Origin: Pomacea canaliculata
Lineage: Eukaryota; Mollusca; Gastropoda; Architaenioglossa; Ampullariidae
Assembly: GCF_003073045.1 (NCBI RefSeq)
Contig: NC_037595.1
Span: 6,064,227 to 6,128,226 of the forward strand
Length of the DNA stretch: 64,000 bases
Reading direction: 5' to 3'
Shown in pieces: positions 31,001 to 42,188 of this stretch; position 1 is the first letter of the stretch; each line of letters starts with the position of its first letter. Made by a program: the position numbers and the translations under genes. The notes beneath the pieces were generated by a model. It had not been told where the DNA came from, searched no databases, and saw nothing but the letters and a program-made list of their open reading frames with translations.

Positions 31001-31474
31001 GTGTGTGTGGAAGGGTGCATGTGTGAAATTACAGATCTTGACAGATTTTAGAAAGTTTTTTTCAATTTTTGTTTGTTCAGGTATGTGACAGTCAACATCA
31101 ATGGCGATGTATGTGTAACTGATGCCGGCAATCAGATGGTCATGGTGCTCTCGAGTGAGTTGAAAGATAAGCTTATCATACGTAACCCATACAAAGGTTA
31201 TGGAAGTGAGGAGAAGAACAAGAAGTTCTCTCCCATGGGTATTTGCCATGATAGCTTTGGCCGCTTGATTGTAGCTGATTCTGACAACAACACTGTCTTG
31301 CGCATTGAAATAGGTAATAATTATGACTTTACTTCAACTCCCATACTACAGCAAGGTGATTTCAATGCGGAGGACTTGTTCTTTCCTAAACTAGTTGCAC
31401 TTGGACCTGGCTCTAAACTGTGGGTTGTCTGCAGAAGTAAAATCATGGCCTACTACTATATGGATTCAGAGTAA
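28079..31474 (+). CDS. RING, two B-box, coiled-coil, NHL-like protein (TRIM type)
   Basis: Four coding exons: 28079-29509 (ATG), 29933-30178, 30556-30806 and 31081-31474 (stop TAA). They join in phase to 773 residues. A RING finger spans about residues 49-105 (C49, C52, C65, H67, C70, C73, C102, C105), with a long insert before the last pair. A first B-box-like zinc region follows at about 143-183. Then comes an extra CPICR cysteine pair at 216-219, and a second B-box at 249-285 (C249, H252, C266, C269, C274, C277, H282, H285). Residues 300-420 are a charged coiled coil. The C-terminal half has beta-propeller-like strands, the clearest being GICHDSFGRLIVADSDNNTV, an NHL-repeat pattern. The protein is therefore a likely E3 ubiquitin ligase of the TRIM2/3/32/71 architecture, but I cannot name an ortholog. 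A poly(A) signal AATAAA is at 31974-31979. Confidence 0.85.
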
Positions 31475-34400
31475 CTTATATTTCATGGTATTTTAAGCTT
31501 GTGTTTTAATTTGTGCAAGCAATTTGTAGTTTTGATTGATTTTTTTGTTTTCTTGGATTTTGATGTTGATTATGATGCAGGAGAGAGATACAAACATTTT
31601 TTTACAAAATCCTTGTGCTTGTTAACCTCATTTCTGTTATGCAACCAAATCAGATGTGAAGAGATAAAAATGACTGTAGAAAATATTTTCCATGGGACAA
31701 AGACACCTTGCCAGAAGAGCACTACCACAAGCTGTGAGGTAACCTGATGTGAACGACAGTGGCAACATTTTCGAGAGGGAAAATCCCCCTCTCCGCACCC
31801 GACACACCTCAAAAAGGAAATATACCCCTCGCCGAAAAACTAGACCCATGTAACAAATGAAAATGAAAAAGACATGCGACGACTTTTCGTCAGTTTGATT
31901 TTGATGCTATGAAAGAAACTTTCCTCTGAATACTTGTTAAAATACCTGTAAATATTTTGCATATAATTGTTTAATAAACAAATATGGACACACAAAAAAT
32001 CTACTCATAAAGCCATTAAAGGTCATTCCAGTTACACATACACATGAACATATGTGTGCACTTGAACACACATGCTGTGGGATATATGCAAAACATGGTA
32101 CTATGGAAAACCAGAAGCCTGAAAATGAAATATTACAAAAATGTATTGAGTATAGATACATTTTTACATGGGAGTCAGTACCAAAGTTAACCATCAGATG
32201 TTTTATACTTTTTAAACATAAAAGGCGTCTCCGCTCTCATTTGAAGTCATATCTGCACAAAACCTTTATTAAGACCCAGCTGAAGAGTGATAAGACATTG
32301 TCTTCCCAGAAGATTATTGAAAATAGCAATTAGCTCTGGTGTTATAGTATGGCAGAGGTCTGTGACTCATTCTGAAATTTAGGTAAACCTGAAGAATGTG
32401 TTTGAGTCCCCATTCAGTATTGTAGATAAGATATATCTTAATTTCAAAACCATCACCCTTTCGCCACTGCATGGCATTTAGACTGCATCTACCATCAATA
32501 TTTAGCAAAAGAAAGCTGAGGGGTGGTCAATCACTGTGCTATACATATATTTCATTAAATTTCCTCCTCTGATGTGTAAATTTTCCATATTTCAGCACAA
32601 GGTGACATTTTAACTTGATGTGGCTGCTCAATTCAGTCGTGTGCTCCTATAAAACGTGAATGTAAAGTGATATTTTAGCAGTTTAAAAAACTTTTTATCC
32701 AGAATGATAAAATGTCATTTGGGCATTAAAATAGTGTAGTTATTGCTGTCTTAAACATCTTTGATATGCTATTTATGATCTATATATTATTATTATCATG
32801 AGTTTTTACTAACAACATGAAGCTTTGAAATTGTATTTGGTGTTTCAAAAGTTGGATTTTTAAACTCAGAACTAGCTGATAATGGTAAATTAACCTAAGC
32901 ATGAAGAACCCAGCAATGGGGCCAGTAATGCACTTTTTTGGGCAAAGAACTGTTCTTGCTTTTCTTTTTGAATGCTTAATTAACTCATCATCACAAATTT
33001 TTCAGTATTGTAATTTAAAGTTTTCGTGCTGTGCACTTTGGCTGACACTGGTGTTTATTCTCAGCATTTTTCTCAGATTTTTTTTGAAGCAAACCTGGTA
33101 ACAAATCTTTCAGCGCAAATTGTAACACAAAACAAATACTTGACTCAAGAAATGCCAGACCAGATAATTGTCAATCGTTTGGCCATTTATTATGCCAGTA
33201 AGCAGTATGGAGCCAGAGCCTATATAAATTAATTTACATGCAGTTTTATATTTTAAAAAAATCATTGCCTCATCGTTTGTTTACACACAAAACATCTTTA
33301 AAATAGAAATCTGGAGCTGGGTGCACTGTACACCACTAATTGCTAGCTCGATTGCTTATGCCTACTGTCAGTTTGTTTTCTAATATTTTGTAAGTAATCA
33401 CTGGTACCAGTCAGGCATCTGCTACTCTAGCTCTTAGTGAATTGGGCTCCTCCATGACACCCTGATTATTTTTTTATATATTTTTAATGATCCCAAGATT
33501 ATGCCACAAACAGAAGTCAGTTATTGCATTCTAATATTGTATTCCACTATTTTGCACCATTGTAAGTGGTGATCGGAGGGCAGAGTTGAGGGGAAATTAT
33601 ATATTTCTTTCTTAATGTTAAGTCCTTAATTCCTCCAAGTATAAATATATATGACTTTCATGTATTCATGCTGCTTGCTTGCTATTTAAATTGTTTTAAA
33701 TGTGAGGTAATTATGTATATATATGAACTTGTTGAGAAGTAATCTCTTTCATTGAGACCCTTTCATATTACAATGTATTCCATTTTTATTTGCCTTAATA
33801 TAAGTGTTTCAAAATGTTTTCTATCGACAGGTTTTATATCAAGTTGTTAATGGTATTTTTCCAGTTTCAGTATTTTTACACGAGTGTTGAACTAGTCAGT
33901 AAGTAGGTATATCATCTTTTTAAGAAGTAACTGCTTTATGTTTTTGAAGAAACAGATTAAAGTATAGGCATCTGAGACTAAAGGTATGCATTAGGTGGCC
34001 TGATGAACATGTGGCACAGAAACTTCCCTCTTTTTATTCAGGTTTGTCTGAGTGCTTGATCATTAAAAAAATGTTGAGGAAAAGGCAGTTAAGGAAAGGA
34101 GATGGACAAAAAATAGTTGGACCTGAGAAATTAGTGGTCTCAAACAGCATACTCACACTATTAACACTTTTATAAGATATGACTGTCCTCTCATAATACT
34201 ATGTCTAGAAAGCTTGTGTGCAATTTCCGAAGTATTTATCCTCAAAGGCCATATCTACATCATCTTGACTCCTGGATTTTTGTTTGCTGATTTTAATTAT
34301 CACTACCCTGAAGATGTTCAACTCTTTCTGCTCCATGTACGGTCCATTTTCCTTGTAATATTCTTCCCACTGCTTTTGATTATAGATCTACATGAGTCAA

Positions 34401-34689
34401 CAAGCGCAGACTTATTTTCTTATCTCTTCTACAATTCTGCCTCCTACTTCATGTATTTTCTTCACTGCCACTGTGTTCGTGTGGCCTCCTTGACAGTCAT
34501 ATGTGCACCAACAGTGAACAACTTTATGTTATTGGTGCCAACACTAATATTCCACTGATATTACAACTTCAAATCACAGCTGCAGCTGGTAGTTTAACTG
34601 AGCTGTAGTGACTGCATCTATGCTGACAGCATTCGCCTTGAAAACACAAGAAATTCTGTTTTTAGACCATTATTATTCTTATGTCTGTG

Positions 34690-34790
34690 TTTATATTTTA
34701 AGCACCTTGAATGTAGCTGATGCTATACTTCTTTCCAAAAAGGAGCTAAACAAATGTGCTAATATTATCATTATTTAACATGAGCAGAGA
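34690..34790 (+). repeat. LINE/SINE-like 3' end
   Basis: The sequence runs from taagcaccttgaatgtagct to gagctaaacaaatgtgctaa, then a short ATT-rich tail. This order (GCxCCTTGA, then CTAxAxAAATGTGCT, then (ATT)n) is the common 3' end of animal CR1/L2-like LINEs and their SINEs. No coding remnant was recognised upstream. Confidence 0.5.
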
Positions 34791-35507
34791 AACAAAGTGA
34801 AAAATGCAGGATAAGTCAAAAGTAGACACCATGCAGGTTTTAGGAAATAAAAACCAGAACATTCCACTCCAGGTGCAACATTCCTGTGAAGATCTGCTGT
34901 CCCTGCAGTTGAGATGATGCTGTTTTGCAGAAAATTTTCATTGCTCTATATCAAAATCAAAAGTGTGATTTGTCAGCTAGAGGAAGATTTTAGTAAGCAC
35001 ATACCAACTGCTTTCTGTTCTGAAACAACCTATGAAATCTTCTGCCTGCTTGCGCTGGTTTAGAGCCTGGTCAGAGATCTCCAGAAAATATAAACAAAAT
35101 TCAGATGGCAGCAGTGATAAAGGGCAGATAAATTAAAGTTACAGATATTCCATAGTGTTGCAGGAGTTTTATGCTGATCTGCTAATGATTATGGCCAAAT
35201 CAAATTACAATATATAAACACAGAAGCTGAAACCTAAGATAAAAGTTTGAGAAGTTTGGAGAACCCACTTGCAACATTTTCATGATGAATCTGATATTCA
35301 AATCTGATCATTTTGGACAGTGTGTGTTTATCTGCCTATCAAGTTGCAGCTTTGTTGATTTATATTTTGGCATCTTTAACAACCATGCATGTGAAAAACA
35401 TTTGTGTGAAATTTTTCAGTTTGTTTCTATAGAAATGTCTTTTGCTGGCATGTATATGTGCTGTATGATTAAGGAGCACATTAACTTGACTGCTGGCAGT
35501 CTGTGGA

Positions 35508-35840
35508 GACCAACACTTAGCCTCTTGAAATGGTATACCATGAGATCTTGACTTGCCCTTTGAAAGCCACCATCTGGATCCATAGTAAGTCAAAACTAGA
35601 CTGTGCAGAAAGTTTTAATAACAGCGTATTTACCATACGTGTTGCATAGTTACATTTTTATTTCATTTCGCAAAAGTTCTCGACCTCCACTCCCGCAGAG
35701 GCTATCAACCAAAAACACAACAGACCATAAAACTAGTTTTTGCACCTCCATTTACACAAGGGCTTAGCTTTGTCTGCTCTTTTTTAAATTAGTAATGAAA
35801 CTGGAAACTCATTCACTTAGGCCTCTTTTTAGAAATTGTT
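35508..35840. repeat. Dispersed repeat, copy 2
   Basis: Same family and order of blocks as 23979-24180 (agaccaacacttagcct, acaacagaccataaa, tttttgcacctccat, aaactggaaa), but with about 100 extra bases around 35590-35700, probably an insertion here or a deletion in copy 1. Confidence 0.7.
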
Positions 35841-37278
35841 TGGTTTGTACCCGCAAATGTGAATGTCTTCATATCTCAATTGCATCAAAACGTGTGTATT
35901 AAATGAGCTATTCTATAGCTCGTTTACACCATACATCCATGTTGAGCGAGTTTATTATTGAAATTTGCCTGCCATCATATTCTACATTTGGTATATTCTT
36001 AACTGTTTTATGTATGTGAAACAGTATTTCTAGGGTAACATTTCTCTCTACCTTTGTTGGTTTAAAGCTTTGTTGTCTATACTGAAGTAGACATGAAAAT
36101 AAACATGTCATTTTGATACTCAACCTGAATGGGTTTAGTGAACAGTGTTCTAGCATGAGATTTTCTACTCTTTTACATGGAAAAGAAAGCAGAAAAAAAA
36201 AAATAATTTGTATTTTGACAGAGGAATAAAATGTTTACATTTGTTATAAACTGTAAAAGGTTATGACTCAACTTTTGGACACAAATTTGTATATACACCT
36301 AACAAGGATTAGTAAATCAAACATTTTATTCAAACATCACCAAAAAGTACATTTTACATGCTGCAACTAGTTACATTTATGCAGTTTGATGAACTTATAC
36401 TCGTATTTTCATGGTGTTTTTTCTGGTTATACACACCTGATGTTGCTTCCACATTTTCCCTCTTGCTGGGATAGCATTGACCATGACTTTAAAGATTAGC
36501 TATTATTTGATCCAGTGGAATTGCTCCACATTATTTTCCTATTTGTAAGCATTACGTCAATTGCAATTTTGTGTGCATTTGATGTTTCAGGTACATTATC
36601 TAAACACTTTCACAAGTAACAACAGAAATTTATAGGTATTTTTCTAAGTTAAAGTGCTAAGACTGGAGCAAAAACAGCTCCAGGTGAGCCCATCTCACCA
36701 AACCAACCAGCCCATCATGTAATTTGGCAGTGATGTGGTCATGAAACTGGCATTCATATCCTGTTTTAAAGTATATTAGATTTTAAGATTTATTAAGTTT
36801 TATTGAAGAATGTTGCTTATCTGAAGCACAAACATGCCATTTGAAGTAACAAAGACTTGCTTATTGACTTTTTAGCAGTACAAGAAAAGCTTTATTGAAA
36901 ACTGTACTTTAATTGCACTTTTTTGAAGGAAAGAAAGACAGCAAAAAGAAAGTATCAAAAAAGTTGATATAACAAGGTCATAAATGTGTCAAAGGTAGTA
37001 AAATCATGCTTCAATGTTTGCATTTTGTACGTGTGTATGTTGTGTGTGCAGTGTAAGAATTCCACAATTAGCACCGCGCAGTACAAGAAATGTAAATAAG
37101 TATTCAAAATGCAGGTAGTGGAACAATGTCACTTTGAATGAATTATCTATTCAATGTACACTTTGTACAATCTACCAAGACGGCATCACAGAAAATAACG
37201 TCACCAAGTCAGACATTTTGAGCTCTAGCATTGAGTTTGGCTCATCAGCAAACAGGATTACACAACACCAAAATAGTA

Positions 37279-40200
37279 TCAGAAGTTGAATCCCTGGGCT
37301 GGGACACTTTCCTGAGTGCCAAACTGATACTGACCATCACCAGCTGTGGCAGCTATGCTGGAGTCTTCTTCCTGCAAAACAGACAAGCACTGTACTAAGA
37401 TATGGCAGCAAAGATTTTTTTATAAAAAAAGCTTGCTTTATGAAAAGGGGTTTTTGTAACAAAAGGTTATTTCAATTTTGGTTCTTTTGTAAAAGGATTT
37501 TTATTTTTACAAAAATGTGAAAACCATGAACTGGCATCTTACCTCAGAAGAGAAGTATTTGTCAATAAGATTCAGTGAGGATCTATATACACTCTCATTT
37601 TCATGGCCCTGTAGTTGTTCTATTCTATCTACAGCACCAATCTCTTCCAACATGAGGCACACCTGCTCAAGCTGCCCAATATGCTCAGCCATCTGCAAAA
37701 ATAAGTGGCACAAAGCTACATACACCAAATTTTACTTCTTTGGATGTAGTTTCTAATCAACATTTTAAATATGAATATGTTGCCTTGCCATGTTTGTCCA
37801 TTTGCGACTGGCCTACAAAGCAAAGCACAGGTTCAAATGTGGAAAACTTTGAGGAAAATTAAAGCAAGAAACTCACACCAAGAATGTTGTTCAAGGCATC
37901 CAGAATGACCAGAATGACCTTTGTATCCTTGGCTGACAGCAAGTTGCACAATGGCTCAAGGCAACCATTCTCTAAACAGTGAGATACCTGGATCACACTT
38001 CCTCCTGACGTTAGGTTTGTAATGGCCCAAGCTGCTTCTTTTTGGGTCTTAAATTCTCCCTGAAATGATAAAAGCAGAAATATAAGGTTATATACCAATA
38101 CCGTTGGTATCTGTCAACTACAACCACACACAGATGATTTTCAACCTTATGCTGTCCTGACTATCAAAGTGCAATGAAAAAGATGGCTTCAGGGGGACTG
38201 CTGTCGTCTTATCTTAACCATTCTTTTCTTCTTGCTTTACAGTATTGTCTTAGATTTCTTTGTGGATTATGCAATTCCCTTCTACATTTCTTCTGCTTTG
38301 TCATCCAGTGTCCTATTCCACGAATCACTATGGTGCACTTCAGTGCCAGAGCCAGTACTCAATTGTCTTTTTTGTTTTCCTGACCTTTTTTTTATCTACT
38401 GTTTCTCAAATCCACTGTTCAGTGACTGCAAGAGTATGTTAGCATGTAAATTCACTTTCTTTTTATGTCTATGCAGTGCATTGCTTCCTTTCTTTATTTT
38501 AAAGACGTCGCATACTGGTGAACTTGACTTACAGTTCGCATTAGCTCAATGAGATGAGGCACAAGACCCATATCCACAACTGCCTGAATTTGCTCACGAC
38601 TTCCAGCTGTCACATTTGACAACATCCAAGCAGCCTCTTTCTGCAAATTGCCTTTGGAGTGACTGAGGAGGGCAGGAAAGGCGCGCAGAGCTCCAGCATC
38701 TAGCACTGCTTGGGTCTGTTTGTCATCACCTGTTACAATGTTGCCAATGGCACGAAGTGCTGGTGTCAGTACAGCAGGCTCCGAACTGCCAAGCAGTTCA
38801 ACCAACCGGGGAATTACTCCTGGAACATCATTTGCAACAAGTGTTTAGACAACTCTTTTGTAAACACATGTTTATTACACAAATGTAGGATTAGTAGACC
38901 AGTATCACTAAATGTCTTTGATCTGCATTTCCATATCATTTGGCTATCTTTTTCTCGTAAAACATCACATTGTAGCTTTTAGTCCTTGACACAATTGCTA
39001 TGTTTTCATCAGATGGCAGCACACATTTATTGTGTGTACTAATATACAGCTTCTGATGAAAGGAAACATGTATAGTGAAACTTGTAAAATCAGCTGTGGT
39101 ATTTAAAAATTCATTTTAAAAGCCTAAATTCACTGCAACAGGCTTTTACACAGTGGAACTCATCTTCATGTCAAAATTATTGATGGCATTATGCAACTTA
39201 GGCAATTAGACTTACCACTTAACAACAAAAATTTAACTACCCCCTTCCCCCAAAATAACGTGGATCAAATAGGTCTGCTCAGAACAACTGGCATTACTCT
39301 TTGTTTATCAGCATTTATCGATAAGCCGGGGAAAAAAATTAGTCATCACTGCAGACCATCTGATCACAATATCAGAAAGACAAATGAAACTTGTGCACCC
39401 ACAAGTTATTCTGCAGCTTACCCGCATCAATGACCTTTTGTATTTTGTCATTGGGCCCATCAGTCAAGTAGGATATTGCCCAGCAAGCATCAGCCAGCAC
39501 TTCACGGTCTGTGTGATGCAAAAGCATGTGCAAGGCAGGTAAACACACACAGACAACTTCAAACTTTGGTGGAGGGTCTTTGTTGCGACAGAGGTTAGAA
39601 ATGGCCCAGGTTACATTGCGAAGGAAACCAGCCTGCGCAGAAAATCAAACACAGGCCTTTAAATGTAATGCTACATAATTCACTATTATTTTGATACCAA
39701 CTAATTAATGACTTGGTATTGACCGGGACACGAAGTAACTTGGTTGTGACTGTGGTCTAAATTAGCCAGCAAGAAAGTGATCTAATATGTTAGTCGCAAG
39801 CAGTAACAAAATGGTAAAACGTGTGTCCTTACCGGCACATTATTGTCAACAAGCCTAAGAAGTGGCTCAACAATGCCTGCATTTGTCACCAAATCCCGCA
39901 GCTGAGGTCCATCACCTGTGAGGAAAGTGCCCCTATGGTTATATGAGCAACCTCTCATAATGTGTTAAGAGATTACAAACTATGGTCTTCCTCAGACAAG
40001 TAAAACATCACAATTTTCAGATATATGCTTGTCTTTATATAGAATCATCACAGAAAGACAAAGATCACTAAAATCACATCATTTAGTATACTACATGACA
40101 TCTGCAATTTTTATTTTTTTACAAAGTTCAGTATTTGACGTACCAGCAATGTTTCCAAGAGCCCACACAGCCTGTTCACAAACAGCCATGTTTGTGGAGC

Positions 40201-41665
40201 TCAGCAGACGGATGAAAGCTGGCACAGCTCCTGCATTGACCACCATCTTTGTCTGGTCACTTGTCCCTGAAGCAATGTTAGTTAGTGCCCAAGCAGCCTC
40301 AAACTGAAGATCTGGCCTGTTAGAACACAACATTATTTGAAACATATTTTCCCCCAAAATGTGTGGATTGGCCACTGAAATATGTGGACAAAAGCTAAAT
40401 ATTGCAAAAGTTTTTGACAATACAATATGATTTTTGTAAATGTAAGACCCACCGATCTTCTTGATCAAGGAAGGTCACCATGCGAGGAACAACTCCAGTC
40501 TTGATAACGTTATTGATGGGAGGATTGCATTCTCTAGACAGCATCTTGCGACATGCTTGAGTGGCAGCATGCTGCTTCACTGGATCATGCCCCTGTATGC
40601 CGCTGACAATCTCCTCAATAGGCATCAACTGCAAATAAACTTGCCTTCATTAAACTGTCTTGTGAGATCATGAAGATGCTGTCTGGAATTATTTTTTTAA
40701 ACATTTATATGAATTTTAAATGACAAAATTTATTATGCGAGCTAATATCAACAAGTTTTTGCAGCATTCTCTGATAAAATTCTCTTGGGGAACACTAGTC
40801 TTTCTCAGACAAATAAATCATCATGATGTTCAGATATATGCTTGTCTGTATGTAGCATCATCACCGAAAGACAGATCACTAGATGAAATTAAAAGAAAGT
40901 AAACAATAAATGAAATTTGACTAAAAGGCACCATGACAACAAAACCCTTTCCCTTTCCATAAAAAAATTACACAAATCATAGTAATGACAAACACTAAAA
41001 CCTTCATGCATACCTTATTACCAACTTCTTTCAAAGGACTTGTAGGGTCATCGCTGTCTGATACAGTACCGCCAACATTTCTCCTTTTCAGAAGGTTTTC
41101 TTCTTTCTTAGCTTTTCTTAGTTCAACGGAGGTCTCATTGCGTCTGCGGCGCATCTCCTAAAAACGCATGCGCCGAGATATTAGAGATAGCAACGTATGT
41201 GACTTCTAAGCATGTTATTAACTAAAACACTTTCAGTAAGAAATATCTCTACCAAAAAACTAAGCTTCAAGAACTCTCTAGATAACGTTCAAATATTCAC
41301 TTAACTATTTAACAATTTCGATGGTTGAGAAAATATGTGGAACCCACATTGAAGACCGGTCGTTAACTAGGTCGCAAGGCCTAGGCACATGATAGCCAGT
41401 CCCTACTACTACTACTTGCAAAAGCACTAAAAATCGTAGTTTACCATAAGAAAAGTCAAATGCTACTGATAGTTAACATTGCTTCGTCATCAAAAACTGG
41501 TCTCGAAAATTTGTCATCGTCCACTACCAATCACAAAGACTTTTGAAAAATGGATGTCAAGAACAATCTAGAATTTTTTCACGTTATTCCTTTAAAATTA
41601 TAACTTACGTCTGCATCTCTGCCTTTGTTCTTGTAATTCTTAATGCGGTCATCTTGAAGAGGCAT
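37279..41665 (-). CDS. KPNA2: Importin subunit alpha, KPNA2 type
   Basis: Ten coding exons on the minus strand: 41609-41665 (ATG), 41014-41157, 40453-40628, 40144-40316, 39833-39915, 39422-39632, 38533-38819, 37877-38059, 37543-37692 and 37279-37371 (stop TGA). The phases agree and total 518 residues (vertebrate KPNA2 is about 529). The N-terminal importin-beta-binding domain holds the basic runs [19 protein letters not shown] and KRRNV. About ten armadillo repeats follow, with the W-x-x-x-N ladder that grips nuclear localisation signals: [35 protein letters not shown] and [10 protein letters not shown]. The C-terminus is [25 protein letters not shown] and a Gln-rich tail. It carries NLS cargo into the nucleus with importin beta and is recycled by CAS. 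The basic IBB sequence favours the alpha-1 (KPNA2) clade. Exon 1 probably extends to 41707, with a separate 5' UTR exon from 41869 upward. Confidence 0.93.
39979..40085. repeat. Short dispersed repeat, copy 1 (importin alpha intron)
   Basis: The core cagatatatgcttgtct is followed by an atcatcacagaaagac block and gatcacta. It matches 40790-40885 over roughly 95 bases and 58080-58135 over a shorter stretch. It is non-coding and of unknown family. Confidence 0.75.
40790..40885. repeat. Short dispersed repeat, copy 2 (importin alpha intron)
   Basis: Same orientation as copy 1 about 800 bp away: ctttctcagacaaataaatc, cagatatatgcttgtctg, catcatcaccgaaagacaga and tcacta. It lies in the second importin alpha intron (40629-41013). 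Confidence 0.75.
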
Positions 41666-41709
41666 TTTCTGTGCACCAGGTAGTCTTTAGATTTAATAGA
41701 TTCAAATCT

Positions 41710-42188
41710 GCTAAAAAAAATAAAAATTATAGGTAGGGGGTTTTTTTCAACAAAAACTGCATCACGGGAAGTCTTTCATTTCTCCGAATGGAGAACTTAA
41801 ACGTATCAAAGGAATTTTAGAAATACAAGTTTAAATTTGTAGGTCAGACTTTGAGGTAAATGTTTTACCTGTGCAGCGTTCCTGCTGGCTCGCGCTGGTA
41901 GAATGCGAAATCAAGCGTCCCGCTCAAGCGTCATAAGCCACGTGAAAGAATAGTTTCATTGGTTTAAAAAATCTCGGCAAACGTGTGATTGGCCACTGCC
42001 ATGGATACGAGAAATATATATTTCGAAAAAAATTTATTTTAAGATTTTAAAAAGTAGGCTTTTCCATTAAAGAGTTTTGACATTTAATAGGATAAACTGC
42101 TACAATAAAAGTTTTTACCTTAAAATATGTTGGTTATTTTTTGAACAGATGAATACGCATGCGTCGTTCGTTGTTTTTGTCTGGAAAC
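41710..42188. promoter_or_regulatory. Probable bidirectional promoter of importin alpha and CEP43
   Basis: The two start codons face away from each other, 523 bp apart. The importin side has a likely non-coding exon with its donor at 41867-41868, so its transcription start is near 41900-41930. In the core, ATTGG (CCAAT on the minus strand) occurs at 41958-41962 and 41988-41992, exactly 30 bp apart. A palindromic E-box CACGTG lies at 41939-41944, and TTCGAA at 42022-42027. Paired CCAAT boxes bound by NF-Y about 30 bp apart are typical of cell-cycle promoters. Function is inferred from layout only. Confidence 0.6.

Larger units (their letters stand above)
31475..37278. other. Convergent intergenic region (TRIM-like gene and importin alpha 3' sides)
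   Basis: The plus-strand 3' UTR of the TRIM-like gene probably ends soon after AATAAA at 31974. On the minus strand, AATAAA sites for the importin alpha gene lie at 36891-36896 and 36325-36330. Between them are AT-rich DNA, a LINE/SINE-like 3' end at about 34690-34790, and a dispersed repeat at 35508-35840. No convincing exon is seen; plus-strand frames such as 34214-34558 lack similarity. Confidence 0.55.

Noticed and set aside
32052..32333. Possible LINE C-terminus (SHLKSYLHKTF)
   Set aside because: Only a short resemblance to the FKSxLKTxLF end; no preceding WNSLP-type block and no 3' tail found.
34214..34558. Hydrophobic 114-residue plus-strand frame
   Set aside because: There is no family resemblance and no splice context; AT-rich DNA easily gives Phe/Leu/Ile-rich frames of this length.
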